17,405 bases of DNA, from assembly GCA_937894515.1 (NCBI GenBank), contig CALCRH010000221.1, positions 1 through 17,405 on the forward strand. Reading direction: 5' to 3'. Below the pieces are notes generated by a model. The model ran no database searches, had not been told where the DNA came from, and was given only the letters and a program-made list of their open reading frames with translations. Positions 1 through 8,222 of this stretch are shown here, one piece after another. Position numbers and translations under genes: made by a program. The stretch is from an uncultured Clostridia bacterium (lineage in GTDB: Bacteria; Bacillota; Clostridia; Oscillospirales; Oscillospiraceae). Within the stretch, counting starts at the first letter, position 1, and the number at the start of each line of letters is the position of its first letter.

Positions 1-1832
1 GGACGCTGCAGAGAAATGGCGCTGAGGTAGATCTGGTCGACTACATCTCCGGCACATTGACTGCAACCGGTGGGGACATCCAAGTTCTGCAGGAAGGCAA
101 TTATACCCTCACTGCCTCCTTTACGGACAGCGGCAATCGCTCCTACTCCTATGCACAGAGCTTCACGGTCTATCCCGTGATGAATATCTCCTTCGAGCTG
201 CCGTCGATGGCTCATACGGATACGGAAATTCCCGTTGAGCTGACCGCAGAGAATGTTGGCGATACCGAGATCGTGTGGAGCATCAAGCAGGGCGATATGC
301 AGGTATCCCTCGATGGTCTCACCAAGGCACAAATGGATCATGCCGGTGGACTGCTGCAGTTCAAGGAGGCCGGTATTTATACCGTCATCGCCTCTGTCAC
401 GGACGAGATCGGGAGAGTTGCCACATATGAGCAGACCGTGCAGATCTATCCCGTTGCGTCGATTTCCCTCAGTCTCCCCGACATTACCCACACTGACTAC
501 GCTGCAGACGTATCGGTAAGTGGGAAACACCTGAGTGGACTGAGCGTGGAATGGAGCGCAGCGAAGAACGGCGAGGACATCATCATCGCAAAGCATATCG
601 ACGGTGACTTGTCCGACGAGGGTGGTACGCTCACCTTCAAGGAAGCCGGTACTTATGCCATCACCGCGAAGGTCACGGATTCCACCGGCAGAAGCTGGTC
701 GGATACCAAGAGCATCACTTCCTATCCTGTCGGCGCAGTGGATTTCTCCCTGCCGGATGCCTTCCACATTGATGAAACCGTGACGGTAAAGACACATATC
801 GACAATCTCGCTGGTAATGCACTTGTTTGGACGCTGCAGAGAAATGGCGCTGAGGTAGATCTGGTCGACTACATCTCCGGCACTTTGAATGCAGACGGCG
901 GCGACATTTGCATTGATCAGACGGGCAGCTACACCCTGACCGCTTCCTTTACGGATGACGGCAACCGCACCTATTCCCATGAGCAGAGCTTCACCGTCTA
1001 TCCGGTCATGGGTGTATCCTTTACGCTGCCTTCTGCCGCTCACACGGATACTGCCATCCCTGTTGAGCTGACTACCGAGAATGCCGGTGACGTCTCTATC
1101 ACATGGCGCATCGAGCAGGACGGCGTAAAGGCAACGCTTTCCAAGGTCGCCAATGGCTATCTGGACAGCGCCGGTGGTCTGCTGCAGTTTAAGGAAGCCG
1201 GTACCTATACGGTTTCCGCTTCTGTCACGGATACGACCGGACGGGTAAGCACCTGTGAGCAGACCGTGCAGATCTATCCTGTGGCGTCGATTTCCCTCAC
1301 CCTCCCCAGCACAACCCATGTAGATGAAACTGCCGCTGTATCCGTAAGCGGAGAGAACCTGACTGGACTGACCGTAGAATGGAGCGCAACGAAAAACGGT
1401 GAAGATATCATCATCGCAGACCATATTGACGGCGAGCTGTCCAACGAAGGCGGCACTCTCGGCTTTATCGAGGCAGGTACCTACGCCATTACCGTGAAAG
1501 CAACGGATGCTGCTGGCAGAAGCTGGTCGGATACCAAGCGGATCACTTCCTATCCTGTCGGTGAAGTGGGCTTCTTCCTTCCCACAGAATTCCATACCGA
1601 TGACACGGTGACGGTGGAGGCGAGCATCGGAAACCTTGCAGATAACACGCTGGTCTGGACGCTGCAGAGAAATGGCAGAGAAGTAGCTCTGGCCGACTAC
1701 ATCTCCGGCACATTGACTGCAAACGGCGGCAGCATCCGTGTTACCCAAAAGGGCAGCTATACCCTGACCGCCTCCTTCGTGGATGGTGGTGGCCGCTCCT
1801 ACTCCTACGAGCAGAGCTTCACGGTTTACCCT
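1..1832 (+). repeat. Higher-order tandem repeat, 828-base period (three Ig modules per unit)
   Basis: Bases 1-55 are identical to 829-883, and the same motif recurs at 1659 (ACGCTGCAGAGAAATGGC at 3, 831 and 1659), giving an exact 828-base spacing twice. The unit equals three 276-base modules of distinct type (A, B, C). Modules starting at 177, 453 and 729 correspond to those starting at 1005, 1281 and 1557. The later modules (from 1833) are more diverged and differ slightly in length. The repeat continues upstream of the window. Confidence 0.9.
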
Positions 1833-3677
1833 GTCCCCAATGTCCGCTTCTCCCTGCCTGCCACGGCATGGACAGATACCGTCCTCACCGTCAATCCCAC
1901 GGTCACAGACACCGAGGATGTGACCATTGAGTGGATGGTGGATAACACCTACGGTTATCAGGATTGGGATACCTATGTGGATGGCAGCCTGAGCAATAAC
2001 GGCGGCAGCATCCGTTTCAAACGGGCTGGCAGCTATGAGCTTGTGGCACGAATCACCGACGCAATAGGCCGCGTCTTCCTCTATGAGCAGGGAGCCTGCT
2101 GCGAGGTGCAGCCTGTTCTCAAGCTGGACTTCACGCTGCCTTCACTGGTGCCGCAGGGCTGTGAGATCGAGGTGCGAACCAGCGGCAACAACAATGTCCT
2201 GCCGGTGACATGGACGCTGAAAAAGAACGGTGCTTCTGTGCCTCTGTCCAACTGTGTCGCCGGAACGCTGAATGCCTACGGTGGAAGAATCAGCTTCACC
2301 GACTACGGCGAGTTCGAGCTGATCGCCACCATCGAAGACGTGCTTGGCAGAACCTTCACCCATTCGGAGCGCATCCAGACGCTGCCTCTGGCAACGTATG
2401 CCGTCAATCTTCCCGATAGCGCCCACCTCGGTGAGAGCTTTTCCGTAACGGGAACCGGCGAGCATCTGGAAAGCTGCACTGCGACATGGTCTCTGAAGAA
2501 GGACGGCACGGCAGTAACGCTGCGCGATTATATCAGCGAAACACTGAGTATCAACGGCGGCAGAGCGTCCATTCGTACCCCCGGAACCTATGAGCTGACC
2601 TGTGTAATCGAAGATCCCTACGGAAACAAAACCACTGCTTCGGATAGCATCGTCATCACCAACACAGCGCCCAATGCCCCCAGCATCACAGCTGCGGTGG
2701 ATTATTCGGATATCCGCAATCCCTATACCACCGACTATCAGGCAAAGGTCAATGTGAGCGTGACTGCCAGCGATCCGGACGGCGACACCGTCAGCTATGA
2801 ATATGCCTCCGACTCCGCTAACACCGGATACTACGGTGCAGGCACTTATACCGTCAAGGTTCGTGCCAAGGATCAGTGGGGCAGCTATTCCGAATGGGCA
2901 ACCAAGCAGTTCACCATCGACGCTGCCGCTGCCGGAGCGCCCACGGTGTCCCTGACCTCCTCTACGCTGGGAAGCAGCGCTATCACCAGCAGCAAAACTG
3001 TGAAATTCAACGCTGAGGTACATTCGGGCAGTAAGTATCAGCTTTCCTATCTGGACTACTACACGGGTTCCGGCGTTACCACTAAGAACGATATCGCAGC
3101 CTCTACGGTAAATACCGATCTGAGCGGAAGCTACGCAAATGGCAGACACCTGATGGTTGTACAGGTGAAGGACATTTTCGGAAACACGGCATACGCTTCC
3201 AAGTTCTTCGCGGTCGGCAATTCCGTTGGCGGCGATAGCGCCAACATCACATCGCTGTCCACCACTGTCCGCGAGGAAGGCGTCTACGATGGCAGCACTC
3301 CGCTGGCCTACATCGACAGCTTCACCTTCAACATTCCCGCTGTCAGCGGACACAGCACCAGCTGTACGGATGTAGTTACCATCTCCGGCGTCAAGGCAGA
3401 CGGAACGCAGGAAACGCTGGTACGCTTTAACACCAATGACGGCTATACCTATGTTTCCTCGGACGGTACCTATAAGTACACCACCAGCGGCAGCAGTCAG
3501 AGCAGCGGCACATGGAACACTTGGAAGACCGGCACTTATACCAAGCTCATCTTCCATTACCAAATGGCAAGCGGTCATGAAGATTGCATTGCCAGAGCAA
3601 CGGGCGGTGTGTATTACACCGTGAACTATCAGTTCATCGAAAGCAGCACTGACAACTTGGAGAAACTATTCCAGTAA
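1..3677 (+). CDS. Large Ig-like repeat surface protein, 5' end missing (outside window)
   Basis: The reading frame is open from the first base (codons in phase from base 3), so the gene starts upstream of the window; 1224 codons are visible. It begins with a partial module (3-176), followed by nine full Ig-like modules (177-2663) of about 92 residues. Each module opens with a V-x-x-x-x-F-x-LP type strand, has a central W, then a GG-x-L/I-x-F strand, G-x-Y-x-L/I, and a closing YP. After these come a PKD/cadherin-like segment (about 2664-2930, with a DPDGD motif), another Ig-like segment (about 2940-3220), and a Ser/Thr/Gly-rich C-terminal region of unknown fold. There is no LPXTG signal and no C-terminal membrane helix, so the attachment mode is unclear. 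By analogy with other bacterial Ig-repeat proteins it is probably an extracellular stalk or adhesin; that role is inferred. The downstream gene follows after 12 bases, so it is probably in the same operon. Confidence 0.8.
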   Translation, partial: TLQRNGAEVDLVDYISGTLTATGGDIQVLQEGNYTLTASFTDSGNRSYSYAQSFTVYPVMNISFELPSMAHTDTEIPVELTAENVGDTEIVWSIKQGDMQVSLDGLTKAQMDHAGGLLQFKEAGIYTVIASVTDEIGRVATYEQTVQIYPVASISLSLPDITHTDYAADVSVSGKHLSGLSVEWSAAKNGEDIIIAKHIDGDLSDEGGTLTFKEAGTYAITAKVTDSTGRSWSDTKSITSYPVGAVDFSLPDAFHIDETVTVKTHIDNLAGNALVWTLQRNGAEVDLVDYISGTLNADGGDICIDQTGSYTLTASFTDDGNRTYSHEQSFTVYPVMGVSFTLPSAAHTDTAIPVELTTENAGDVSITWRIEQDGVKATLSKVANGYLDSAGGLLQFKEAGTYTVSASVTDTTGRVSTCEQTVQIYPVASISLTLPSTTHVDETAAVSVSGENLTGLTVEWSATKNGEDIIIADHIDGELSNEGGTLGFIEAGTYAITVKATDAAGRSWSDTKRITSYPVGEVGFFLPTEFHTDDTVTVEASIGNLADNTLVWTLQRNGREVALADYISGTLTANGGSIRVTQKGSYTLTASFVDGGGRSYSYEQSFTVYPVPNVRFSLPATAWTDTVLTVNPTVTDTEDVTIEWMVDNTYGYQDWDTYVDGSLSNNGGSIRFKRAGSYELVARITDAIGRVFLYEQGACCEVQPVLKLDFTLPSLVPQGCEIEVRTSGNNNVLPVTWTLKKNGASVPLSNCVAGTLNAYGGRISFTDYGEFELIATIEDVLGRTFTHSERIQTLPLATYAVNLPDSAHLGESFSVTGTGEHLESCTATWSLKKDGTAVTLRDYISETLSINGGRASIRTPGTYELTCVIEDPYGNKTTASDSIVITNTAPNAPSITAAVDYSDIRNPYTTDYQAKVNVSVTASDPDGDTVSYEYASDSANTGYYGAGTYTVKVRAKDQWGSYSEWATKQFTIDAAAAGAPTVSLTSSTLGSSAITSSKTVKFNAEVHSGSKYQLSYLDYYTGSGVTTKNDIAASTVNTDLSGSYANGRHLMVVQVKDIFGNTAYASKFFAVGNSVGGDSANITSLSTTVREEGVYDGSTPLAYIDSFTFNIPAVSGHSTSCTDVVTISGVKADGTQETLVRFNTNDGYTYVSSDGTYKYTTSGSSQSSGTWNTWKTGTYTKLIFHYQMASGHEDCIARATGGVYYTVNYQFIESSTDNLEKLFQ
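177..2663 (+). repeat. Nine consecutive Ig-like modules of 91-94 residues
   Basis: Module starts, defined by the residue after the closing YP (or equivalent), fall at 177, 453, 729, 1005, 1281, 1557, 1833, 2115 and 2388, and the array ends at 2663. Lengths are 92 residues for the first six and for the ninth, 94 for the seventh and 91 for the eighth. The exact length of the first six and the relaxed length of later ones suggest that the N-terminal part of the array expanded more recently. Confidence 0.85.
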
Positions 3678-3689
3678 AAGGAGAACGCA

Positions 3690-4043
3690 ATGAGAATCTT
3701 GAAAGTTGAACCCGGCAAAGCCCCTTATGAAAAGGAAATGGCCAATTCCCTGGATGCAATTCAGGCAGAGGTGGAGGGCTTGTTTGAACCCATCTACATG
3801 GGCGATGGCACCATCCTCTGCTGTAACGACGAGGGCAAGATCAACGGCATGGAAATGAACAGACGGCTCGAAGATGACATCATCTGCGGGCCGTTTTTCA
3901 TTGTCGGCGATGGCGTGGATGGCGAGTTCCGATCCCTGACTGACGAGGAAGTTCAGCGCTATTCGGAGCAGTTCGCAAAGATCGAGCAGTTTGCCGACTA
4001 TGAGCCGGATGCCCAGCCCCGCATGACATTCTTCGGTTGGTAA
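3690..4043 (+). CDS. DUF3846 domain protein
   Basis: This 117-residue protein matches the DUF3846 family over its whole length. It has the N-terminal RILKVEPGKAPYEKE segment, a central CNDEGK-N-G-x-x-x-NR motif, an II-x-GPFFIVG segment and a C-terminal SLTDEE-x-x-x-Y-x-x-F. The family has no established biochemical role but is common in accessory modules of clostridial conjugative elements. An AAAGGAG ribosome binding site lies just upstream of the ATG, and the next gene follows after 15 bases, so it belongs to the same transcript as its neighbours. Unlike most neighbours it does not end in a methionine-rich tail. Confidence 0.8.
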   Translation: MRILKVEPGKAPYEKEMANSLDAIQAEVEGLFEPIYMGDGTILCCNDEGKINGMEMNRRLEDDIICGPFFIVGDGVDGEFRSLTDEEVQRYSEQFAKIEQFADYEPDAQPRMTFFGW

Positions 4044-4058
4044 AGGAGGTACGCCCAC

Positions 4059-5252
4059 ATGGTATTTAACGCAGTTCTCTCGAACAGAGAGCATCCCGAA
4101 TACGGTCAGGTCACCATCCCGTTTCCGTTCCCTGAAGAACACTACGACTACATCATGAGTCTGCTGAAGCCTTTGGAGATCGGCGATCCGCTGCATCCCG
4201 ACTGTCAGGTGGACGAAATCGGCAACACGCATTACACCGTACTCAAGGCAATGGAGGGCGGGATGGCCAATGTGGATGAGCTGGACTATCTCGCACGACG
4301 CTTGGAAAGCTTTTGGACTGGCGAGGACGCTCAGTTCCAGTGCATGGCTTCCAAGCTGAACCTCACCACACCTGCCGATCTTATCAACCTGACCTTCTGC
4401 TGTCAGCAAGCCACTGCCATCACGGACTTTTCCAAGCTCGAAAGCGCCGGAAGGGATCACATGATGAATCTCAATGGCGGCTCAATGCCATCGAAAGACT
4501 ATGAGTCTGTCAATGGCACGAAGGTTGCAAAGGAGCTGATCGCCAGCGGCAAGGGCGAGATTACACCCTACGGTGTGGTATTCGATAACGGTATGGAGCT
4601 GGAGCAGGTCTATGATGGCCTGCTCTTTCCCGTTTACCTCTATTCCGCCGATATCGCCTTTGCCATGAGCGTATATCCCGAAGGCGCTGACATGACGGCC
4701 TCGGATGGAACGGTCATCTACTTCCCCTGTAACGATCTGCGTCTGCAGCGAGCGTTGGAGCGCGGTGGAATTGATGAGGAAAACATGCAGGTCAAGATCG
4801 CAGAATACATCATGCCGGAGGAAGTCTTCCGCTGCGTGGATTTCCAGAACGAGAGCCTCGAAACCATCAACAAGATGGCAGCGGCAGTTGCCCGTCTGGA
4901 ACAGAACGGTGCCGATAAGCTTCGTGCAGCGGTGAAATTCGCAGAGCCTGCCAATGCTCATCAGCTGATGAATCTTGCCAAGCACTTGGAGGACTTCGAC
5001 TTTGCCCCCGGCGTAAAGAACTACCTGGAGCTGGGGCAATACATGATTCGAGACTCCGGTGCCTTTGAGTATGACGGCAATTTGGAGGGCTTCTACAACT
5101 ACGAGAGCTACGGCACACACTTTGCCGCCTCGCATGGCGGCAGCTTCAATGAGCATGGCTACATCAGCTACGAGGGCGTGACACCCTTGCAGGAGATTCT
5201 GACGGAAGGTCAGAAAGAAGCTGCCCTCGACTTTGAAATGGGAGGTATGTGA
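4059..5252 (+). CDS. ArdA-like antirestriction protein
   Basis: This 397-residue acidic protein resembles the long clostridial proteins annotated as antirestriction protein ArdA. The supporting segments are the N-terminal LSNREHPEYGQVTIPFPFP, the DELDYLARRLESF region, the NLTFCCQQATAITDF region and the C-terminal HGYISYEGV. ArdA proteins mimic DNA and inhibit type I restriction enzymes, which protects incoming conjugative DNA. This protein is over twice the length of classical ArdA (about 165 residues), so parts of it may do something else. The strong AAGGAGG site upstream supports the ATG start. The last codons (M-G-G-M-stop) contain the ribosome binding site of the next gene, which suggests tight translational coupling. 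Family membership is from recognition of the sequence; inhibition of a given restriction system is inferred. Confidence 0.72.
   Translation: MVFNAVLSNREHPEYGQVTIPFPFPEEHYDYIMSLLKPLEIGDPLHPDCQVDEIGNTHYTVLKAMEGGMANVDELDYLARRLESFWTGEDAQFQCMASKLNLTTPADLINLTFCCQQATAITDFSKLESAGRDHMMNLNGGSMPSKDYESVNGTKVAKELIASGKGEITPYGVVFDNGMELEQVYDGLLFPVYLYSADIAFAMSVYPEGADMTASDGTVIYFPCNDLRLQRALERGGIDEENMQVKIAEYIMPEEVFRCVDFQNESLETINKMAAAVARLEQNGADKLRAAVKFAEPANAHQLMNLAKHLEDFDFAPGVKNYLELGQYMIRDSGAFEYDGNLEGFYNYESYGTHFAASHGGSFNEHGYISYEGVTPLQEILTEGQKEAALDFEMGGM
5241..5246 (+). promoter_or_regulatory. Ribosome binding site GGAGGT that decides the LPD28 gene start
   Basis: GGAGGT sits inside the final codons of the ArdA-like gene. 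It is 8 bases from the ATG at 5255 but only 2 from an in-frame GTG at 5249, so the ATG is the better start. Confidence 0.7.
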
Positions 5253-5254
5253 GT

Positions 5255-6259
5255 ATGAGCGTAAACGCTTTTGATGAGATCTACGAGCATGTGGAGCTGT
5301 TCGGAAAGCCTGCGCTTTTCACCAACTCCCGCATTCAGAGGAACTCCGTGCCGCAGGGCTGGTTCTGCTATGATCTGCGCGGCTCCGACTACGATCCCGG
5401 ACGGCCTACCTTCATCGAAAATCAGGTGCTTGTCAATCACGCCGGAAGCATTCTTGCGCCGGAGCAGGTGACTTTCGGAGGAAGCAACTGTCGCCGCAGA
5501 GTTGACAGTCTGAATTTTCTCGGCGAGGAACTCGACCTTGCGGAATTCTGCAAGGAGCATAACCTCGTCGCTCCGGAAAGACCGAAGCCGTTGCTCCGTC
5601 CGGCAAAGCCGGAAGAATGGGAGCGCTTCTATGCACTCTCTCCGCAGCAGGATGCCGACCTCGGCGCTATCGGGCATGTCCGCATGGACTTCGGCAAAGG
5701 TGGCGACAAGTTCTGGCACACCTGGCATCCCCGTGGTGATGAGAAGCTGAACTCGCCCGAATTCAAAGCGGAGCTGAATCAGCTGATAGATGCACTGCGG
5801 CAATCCGGGCCGCTGCAGGATCTTGGCTCCATGCAGAAATACTGCTGGGATAACGGCGGCAAGATTAAGGGCGGCTATCAGCAGAACTACGGCTACATTG
5901 CAGAGAGCGAAAAGTACCTGTTCTATCTGCGCTGTAATCCCAACCGAGGCGACTACAACGCCTACCTCAGCTGCTTTGATAAGCAGGCGCAGGCACTGGC
6001 GATGGCAGATGTCGTCGGCATCCTCTCCTTCGCCAACGGCGAGCGCATCTGCTATAAGACCGGCGAGGACTATCTCAAGGCGCTGCGGGACGAGCTTCCG
6101 TACCGTGCCACCACCGGCTGCTCCTTTGAAACCGTGACAGACGATCCCGCTATCCGCAAAGCGGTGGATGACCTTGTCTTCGATCTGTACGGTGAAGAAA
6201 ACCCCAGCGAGGTCAGCGATTACACGCCAAAGAAGAATATGACAATGGAGATGGGCTAA
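5255..6259 (+). CDS. LPD28 domain protein
   Basis: This 334-residue protein opens with a large polyvalent protein-associated domain 28 (LPD28), roughly residues 5-100: AFDEIYEHVELFGKPALFTN, then GWFCYDLRGSDYDPG, then a NFLGEELDLAEFCKEH segment. LPD domains are known from polyvalent proteins of phages and conjugative elements that are thought to act in conflict with the recipient cell. The rest (about residues 110-320) is not a family I can name; it contains a YCWDNGGKIKGGYQQ segment and many aromatic residues. The start is the ATG placed correctly behind GGAGGT, not the upstream GTG. The gene ends in NMTMEMG, the Met-rich tail shared with neighbours. Function is unknown beyond the element context. 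Confidence 0.75.
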   Translation: MSVNAFDEIYEHVELFGKPALFTNSRIQRNSVPQGWFCYDLRGSDYDPGRPTFIENQVLVNHAGSILAPEQVTFGGSNCRRRVDSLNFLGEELDLAEFCKEHNLVAPERPKPLLRPAKPEEWERFYALSPQQDADLGAIGHVRMDFGKGGDKFWHTWHPRGDEKLNSPEFKAELNQLIDALRQSGPLQDLGSMQKYCWDNGGKIKGGYQQNYGYIAESEKYLFYLRCNPNRGDYNAYLSCFDKQAQALAMADVVGILSFANGERICYKTGEDYLKALRDELPYRATTGCSFETVTDDPAIRKAVDDLVFDLYGEENPSEVSDYTPKKNMTMEMG

Positions 6260-6292
6260 CTCATCTCACAATAAGAATCAGGAGGTAGCAAA

Positions 6293-7282
6293 ATGAAATT
6301 TCCTTCCCGTGAGTATATCGAGAGCCTGCGTGAGAAGTATCCCGTAGGCAGCCGCGTTCGGATGAACCACATGGACGATCCTTATGCCCCCATTGAACCC
6401 GGCACGATGGGTACTCTGCGCCTCATCGATGACGGCGGCAACGCCCATATCGATTGGGATAACGGCAGAGGTCTCAGCGCCGTATTTGGCGAGGATGACT
6501 TTACCATCTTCCCTCCGGAACACACCATGCGCCTGTACATGCCGCTGTCGGCATCCCTCTACACCCGCAACGAATGGGGCGATCTGGATGACTACGGCGA
6601 TGAGCTGAGTGGTCATTCGCTGGTGGCGTATGAGGATGAGATCGCTAAGGCGCTGGAGCGTGAGCGACTGCCGGAGGAAGCGAAGCGCGGCATCATGAAC
6701 TGGTACGGCAAGAATGACAGCGTCAACGAAAAGGTACGCTCTGTGTTGTTCAAGCTGGAAAACAGAGACAAGCAGCTGTGGGGCGTTGCCGAATGCCTCG
6801 TGTCCGGCGAGCTGAATGCCGAGGAAATGGCGAAGCTGAAGGACTATGTCACCGGACAGGCATCCGATGGCTGGGGTGAAGGCTTTGAGCAGCATGAAAT
6901 CCGTGTGGATGACGGTGAGCTGTATGTCAGCCTTTGGAACAGCGGCAATTGGGACATCCTCACCGAGCAGGAACGCTTTTCGCCAAAGTTCGCCGCAGGC
7001 TTGCCGGAGCTGTGCTTCTCCACGATCAAAAGCACCGGTGAGCTGATCTGCATCAAGCGCGGAGAGTCCGGCTATTACCCCTCGGACTGGAGTACGGAAG
7101 ACCGTGCGCGAAATGAAGAGCTTGCAAACACCAACAACGAAAGGCTCGGCGTGAGCGATGCACAGCGCAAGGCGATGGAATGCGGCTCGATGTTTGGCTG
7201 GCTGACTCCCGGCGCTGATCCCAAGAGCTATGAAAACAAAGCGCCTGCTCAGAAGATGGAGCAGAGCTTCGGAAGTATGTGA
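6293..7282 (+). CDS. DUF4314 domain protein with additional C-terminal region
   Basis: This is a 329-residue protein. The first ~75 residues match DUF4314: FPSREYIESLREKYPVGSRV, MDDPYAPI-x-PGTMGTL and IDWDNGR-x-L-x-x-VFGEDDF. This small SH3-like beta domain is common in clostridial mobile elements and has no known function. The middle (about 80-185) includes a region resembling small regulatory DUFs, and the C-terminal half (with GELYVSLWNSGNWDIL) is unassigned by me. An AGGAGGTAG ribosome binding site precedes the ATG. The protein ends in KMEQSFGSM, a variant of the tail shared with neighbours. It is the fourth gene of the accessory operon. Confidence 0.72.
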   Translation: MKFPSREYIESLREKYPVGSRVRMNHMDDPYAPIEPGTMGTLRLIDDGGNAHIDWDNGRGLSAVFGEDDFTIFPPEHTMRLYMPLSASLYTRNEWGDLDDYGDELSGHSLVAYEDEIAKALERERLPEEAKRGIMNWYGKNDSVNEKVRSVLFKLENRDKQLWGVAECLVSGELNAEEMAKLKDYVTGQASDGWGEGFEQHEIRVDDGELYVSLWNSGNWDILTEQERFSPKFAAGLPELCFSTIKSTGELICIKRGESGYYPSDWSTEDRARNEELANTNNERLGVSDAQRKAMECGSMFGWLTPGADPKSYENKAPAQKMEQSFGSM

Positions 7283-7293
7283 GGTGAACAGGA

Positions 7294-8100
7294 ATGCCTA
7301 ACCATATCACAAATGTCATCCGCTTCAGCGGCGATGATGCACACATCAAGGATCTGCTGACCGCCATCCAGAAAGATGAGGAAGGCTTCGGCACCTTCGA
7401 CTTCAACAAGCTGATTCCTATGCCAAAATCGCTGAATATCGAATGCAGCAGCGATACATGGAAAGCCTTGGATATCTACCTGACAGCCGTCAACCCCGAC
7501 ACGCCGGATAAGGGTATCCCGAAGCTGGGAAAGAGAGCCTTCCATCAGCTCCTCAAAGGACTGGATAGCGAGAGAAGCTACCACCAATTCAATACGCATC
7601 TGTCAGCCGGAGAGATTGCCAAGTATACGGAGTACAGACCGCTGAAAGAAATGATGGAGCTTGGCAAAACCGCAGCGGATAATATCCGGCAGTACGGTGC
7701 TTCCACCTGGTACGACTGGTCGATTAAAAATTGGGGTACCAAGTGGAACTCCTACGAATGCTACTGCGAGAGCGACAACAGCTTTATTGAGTTTAATACC
7801 GCATGGAGCGGCGTCCCCCTCATTGCCGCAAAGCTGGCTGAGAAATTTCCCGATGTCGATTTCACCTATCTTTGGGCAGATGAGGACATCGGTCACAATG
7901 TCGGCATGATGCGCTTTGAAGGCGGTGCCTGTGTGGAGGAATACTTCCCCGACGATGGCACCAAGGAAGCCTTTGAGCTTTGCGCCGAGGTCATGAGCGA
8001 CGATCTCAGCGAAATGGGATATCGCTACGATCCCGAAACCGAAACATACCAGTATGTTGAGGATGAAGCGCCTTCTATGGGTGGAATGGAGATGCTCTAA
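7294..8100 (+). CDS. YubB-type ferredoxin-like domain protein
   Basis: This 268-residue protein begins with MPNHITNVIRFSGDD, typical of the YubB/Api92-like family with a ferredoxin-like fold. It carries the family's characteristic NWGTKWNSYE motif and a following FNTAWSGVP segment around residues 145-175. These proteins occur on plasmids, phages and conjugative elements; their molecular role is not established. The start is supported by an AGG-rich ribosome site 11 bases downstream of the previous stop. It ends in SMGGMEML and is the last gene before the terminator at 8150-8188, so it closes the first accessory operon. Confidence 0.75.
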   Translation: MPNHITNVIRFSGDDAHIKDLLTAIQKDEEGFGTFDFNKLIPMPKSLNIECSSDTWKALDIYLTAVNPDTPDKGIPKLGKRAFHQLLKGLDSERSYHQFNTHLSAGEIAKYTEYRPLKEMMELGKTAADNIRQYGASTWYDWSIKNWGTKWNSYECYCESDNSFIEFNTAWSGVPLIAAKLAEKFPDVDFTYLWADEDIGHNVGMMRFEGGACVEEYFPDDGTKEAFELCAEVMSDDLSEMGYRYDPETETYQYVEDEAPSMGGMEML

Positions 8101-8149
8101 GCAAGCCACCGGCCTCTCCAATTCATAATACAACACACAACTAAGAACG

Positions 8150-8188
8150 GAGCCGTTACCCGAAAAAGGGCAGCGGCTCTTTTCTTTT
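8150..8188 (+). terminator. Intrinsic terminator after the first accessory operon
   Basis: GAGCCG (8150-8155) pairs with CGGCTC (8174-8179). The stem extends inward by a T-G wobble, a T-A pair, one mismatch and CCC/GGG (8159-8161 with 8168-8170), around a GAAAAA loop. A T-rich tail, TTTTCTTTT, follows directly (8180-8188). This is a canonical rho-independent terminator for the YubB-like gene or, equally, a leader terminator for the following gene. Confidence 0.85.
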
Positions 8189-8207
8189 GTCCTTTTCGGG
8201 TAACAGC

Positions 8208-8215
8208 GGAAAGGA
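8208..8215 (+). promoter_or_regulatory. Ribosome binding site GGAAAGGA of the HTH gene
   Basis: It sits at normal distance (7-8 bases) from the ATG at 8223 and inside the 3' arm of a potential 11-pair hairpin with 8185-8195, so its accessibility may depend on RNA folding. Confidence 0.6.
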
Positions 8216-8222
8216 CAAAAAC

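Larger units (their letters stand above)
8150..8222 (+). promoter_or_regulatory. Leader with mutually exclusive hairpins before the HTH gene
   Basis: Three pairings compete. The terminator stem is 8150-8161 with 8168-8179. An alternative stem pairs 8155-8169 with 8191-8204 (14 pairs and one bulged A), which would consume the terminator's 5' arm. A third stem pairs 8185-8195 with 8210-8220 (11 pairs), which would bury the GGAAAGGA ribosome site of the HTH gene. The middle and third stems share 8191-8195. The layout is that of an attenuator or translational switch. The pairings are visible in the sequence; regulation is inferred. Confidence 0.45.

Noticed and set aside
1..2663. Repeat array considered as a CRISPR or non-coding satellite
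   Set aside because: Period is 276/828 bases, the frame is open throughout, and divergence keeps the protein pattern, so it is a coding domain repeat.
2142..3578. Long open frame on the minus strand (478 codons) opposite the repeat protein
   Set aside because: Its codons are the complement of a clearly coding, repetitive plus-strand gene; it has no convincing ribosome site, and its residues are Gly/Val/Ala/Ile-rich as expected of an antisense shadow.
3500..3677. Sortase (LPXTG) or membrane anchor at the end of the repeat protein
   Set aside because: No LPXTG-like motif, hydrophobic stretch or basic tail is present in the last 60 residues.
8101..8149. Possible promoter (CATAAT, 8124-8129) between the YubB-like and HTH genes
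   Set aside because: No acceptable -35 element at 16-18 bases upstream; a single -10-like hexamer is expected by chance.
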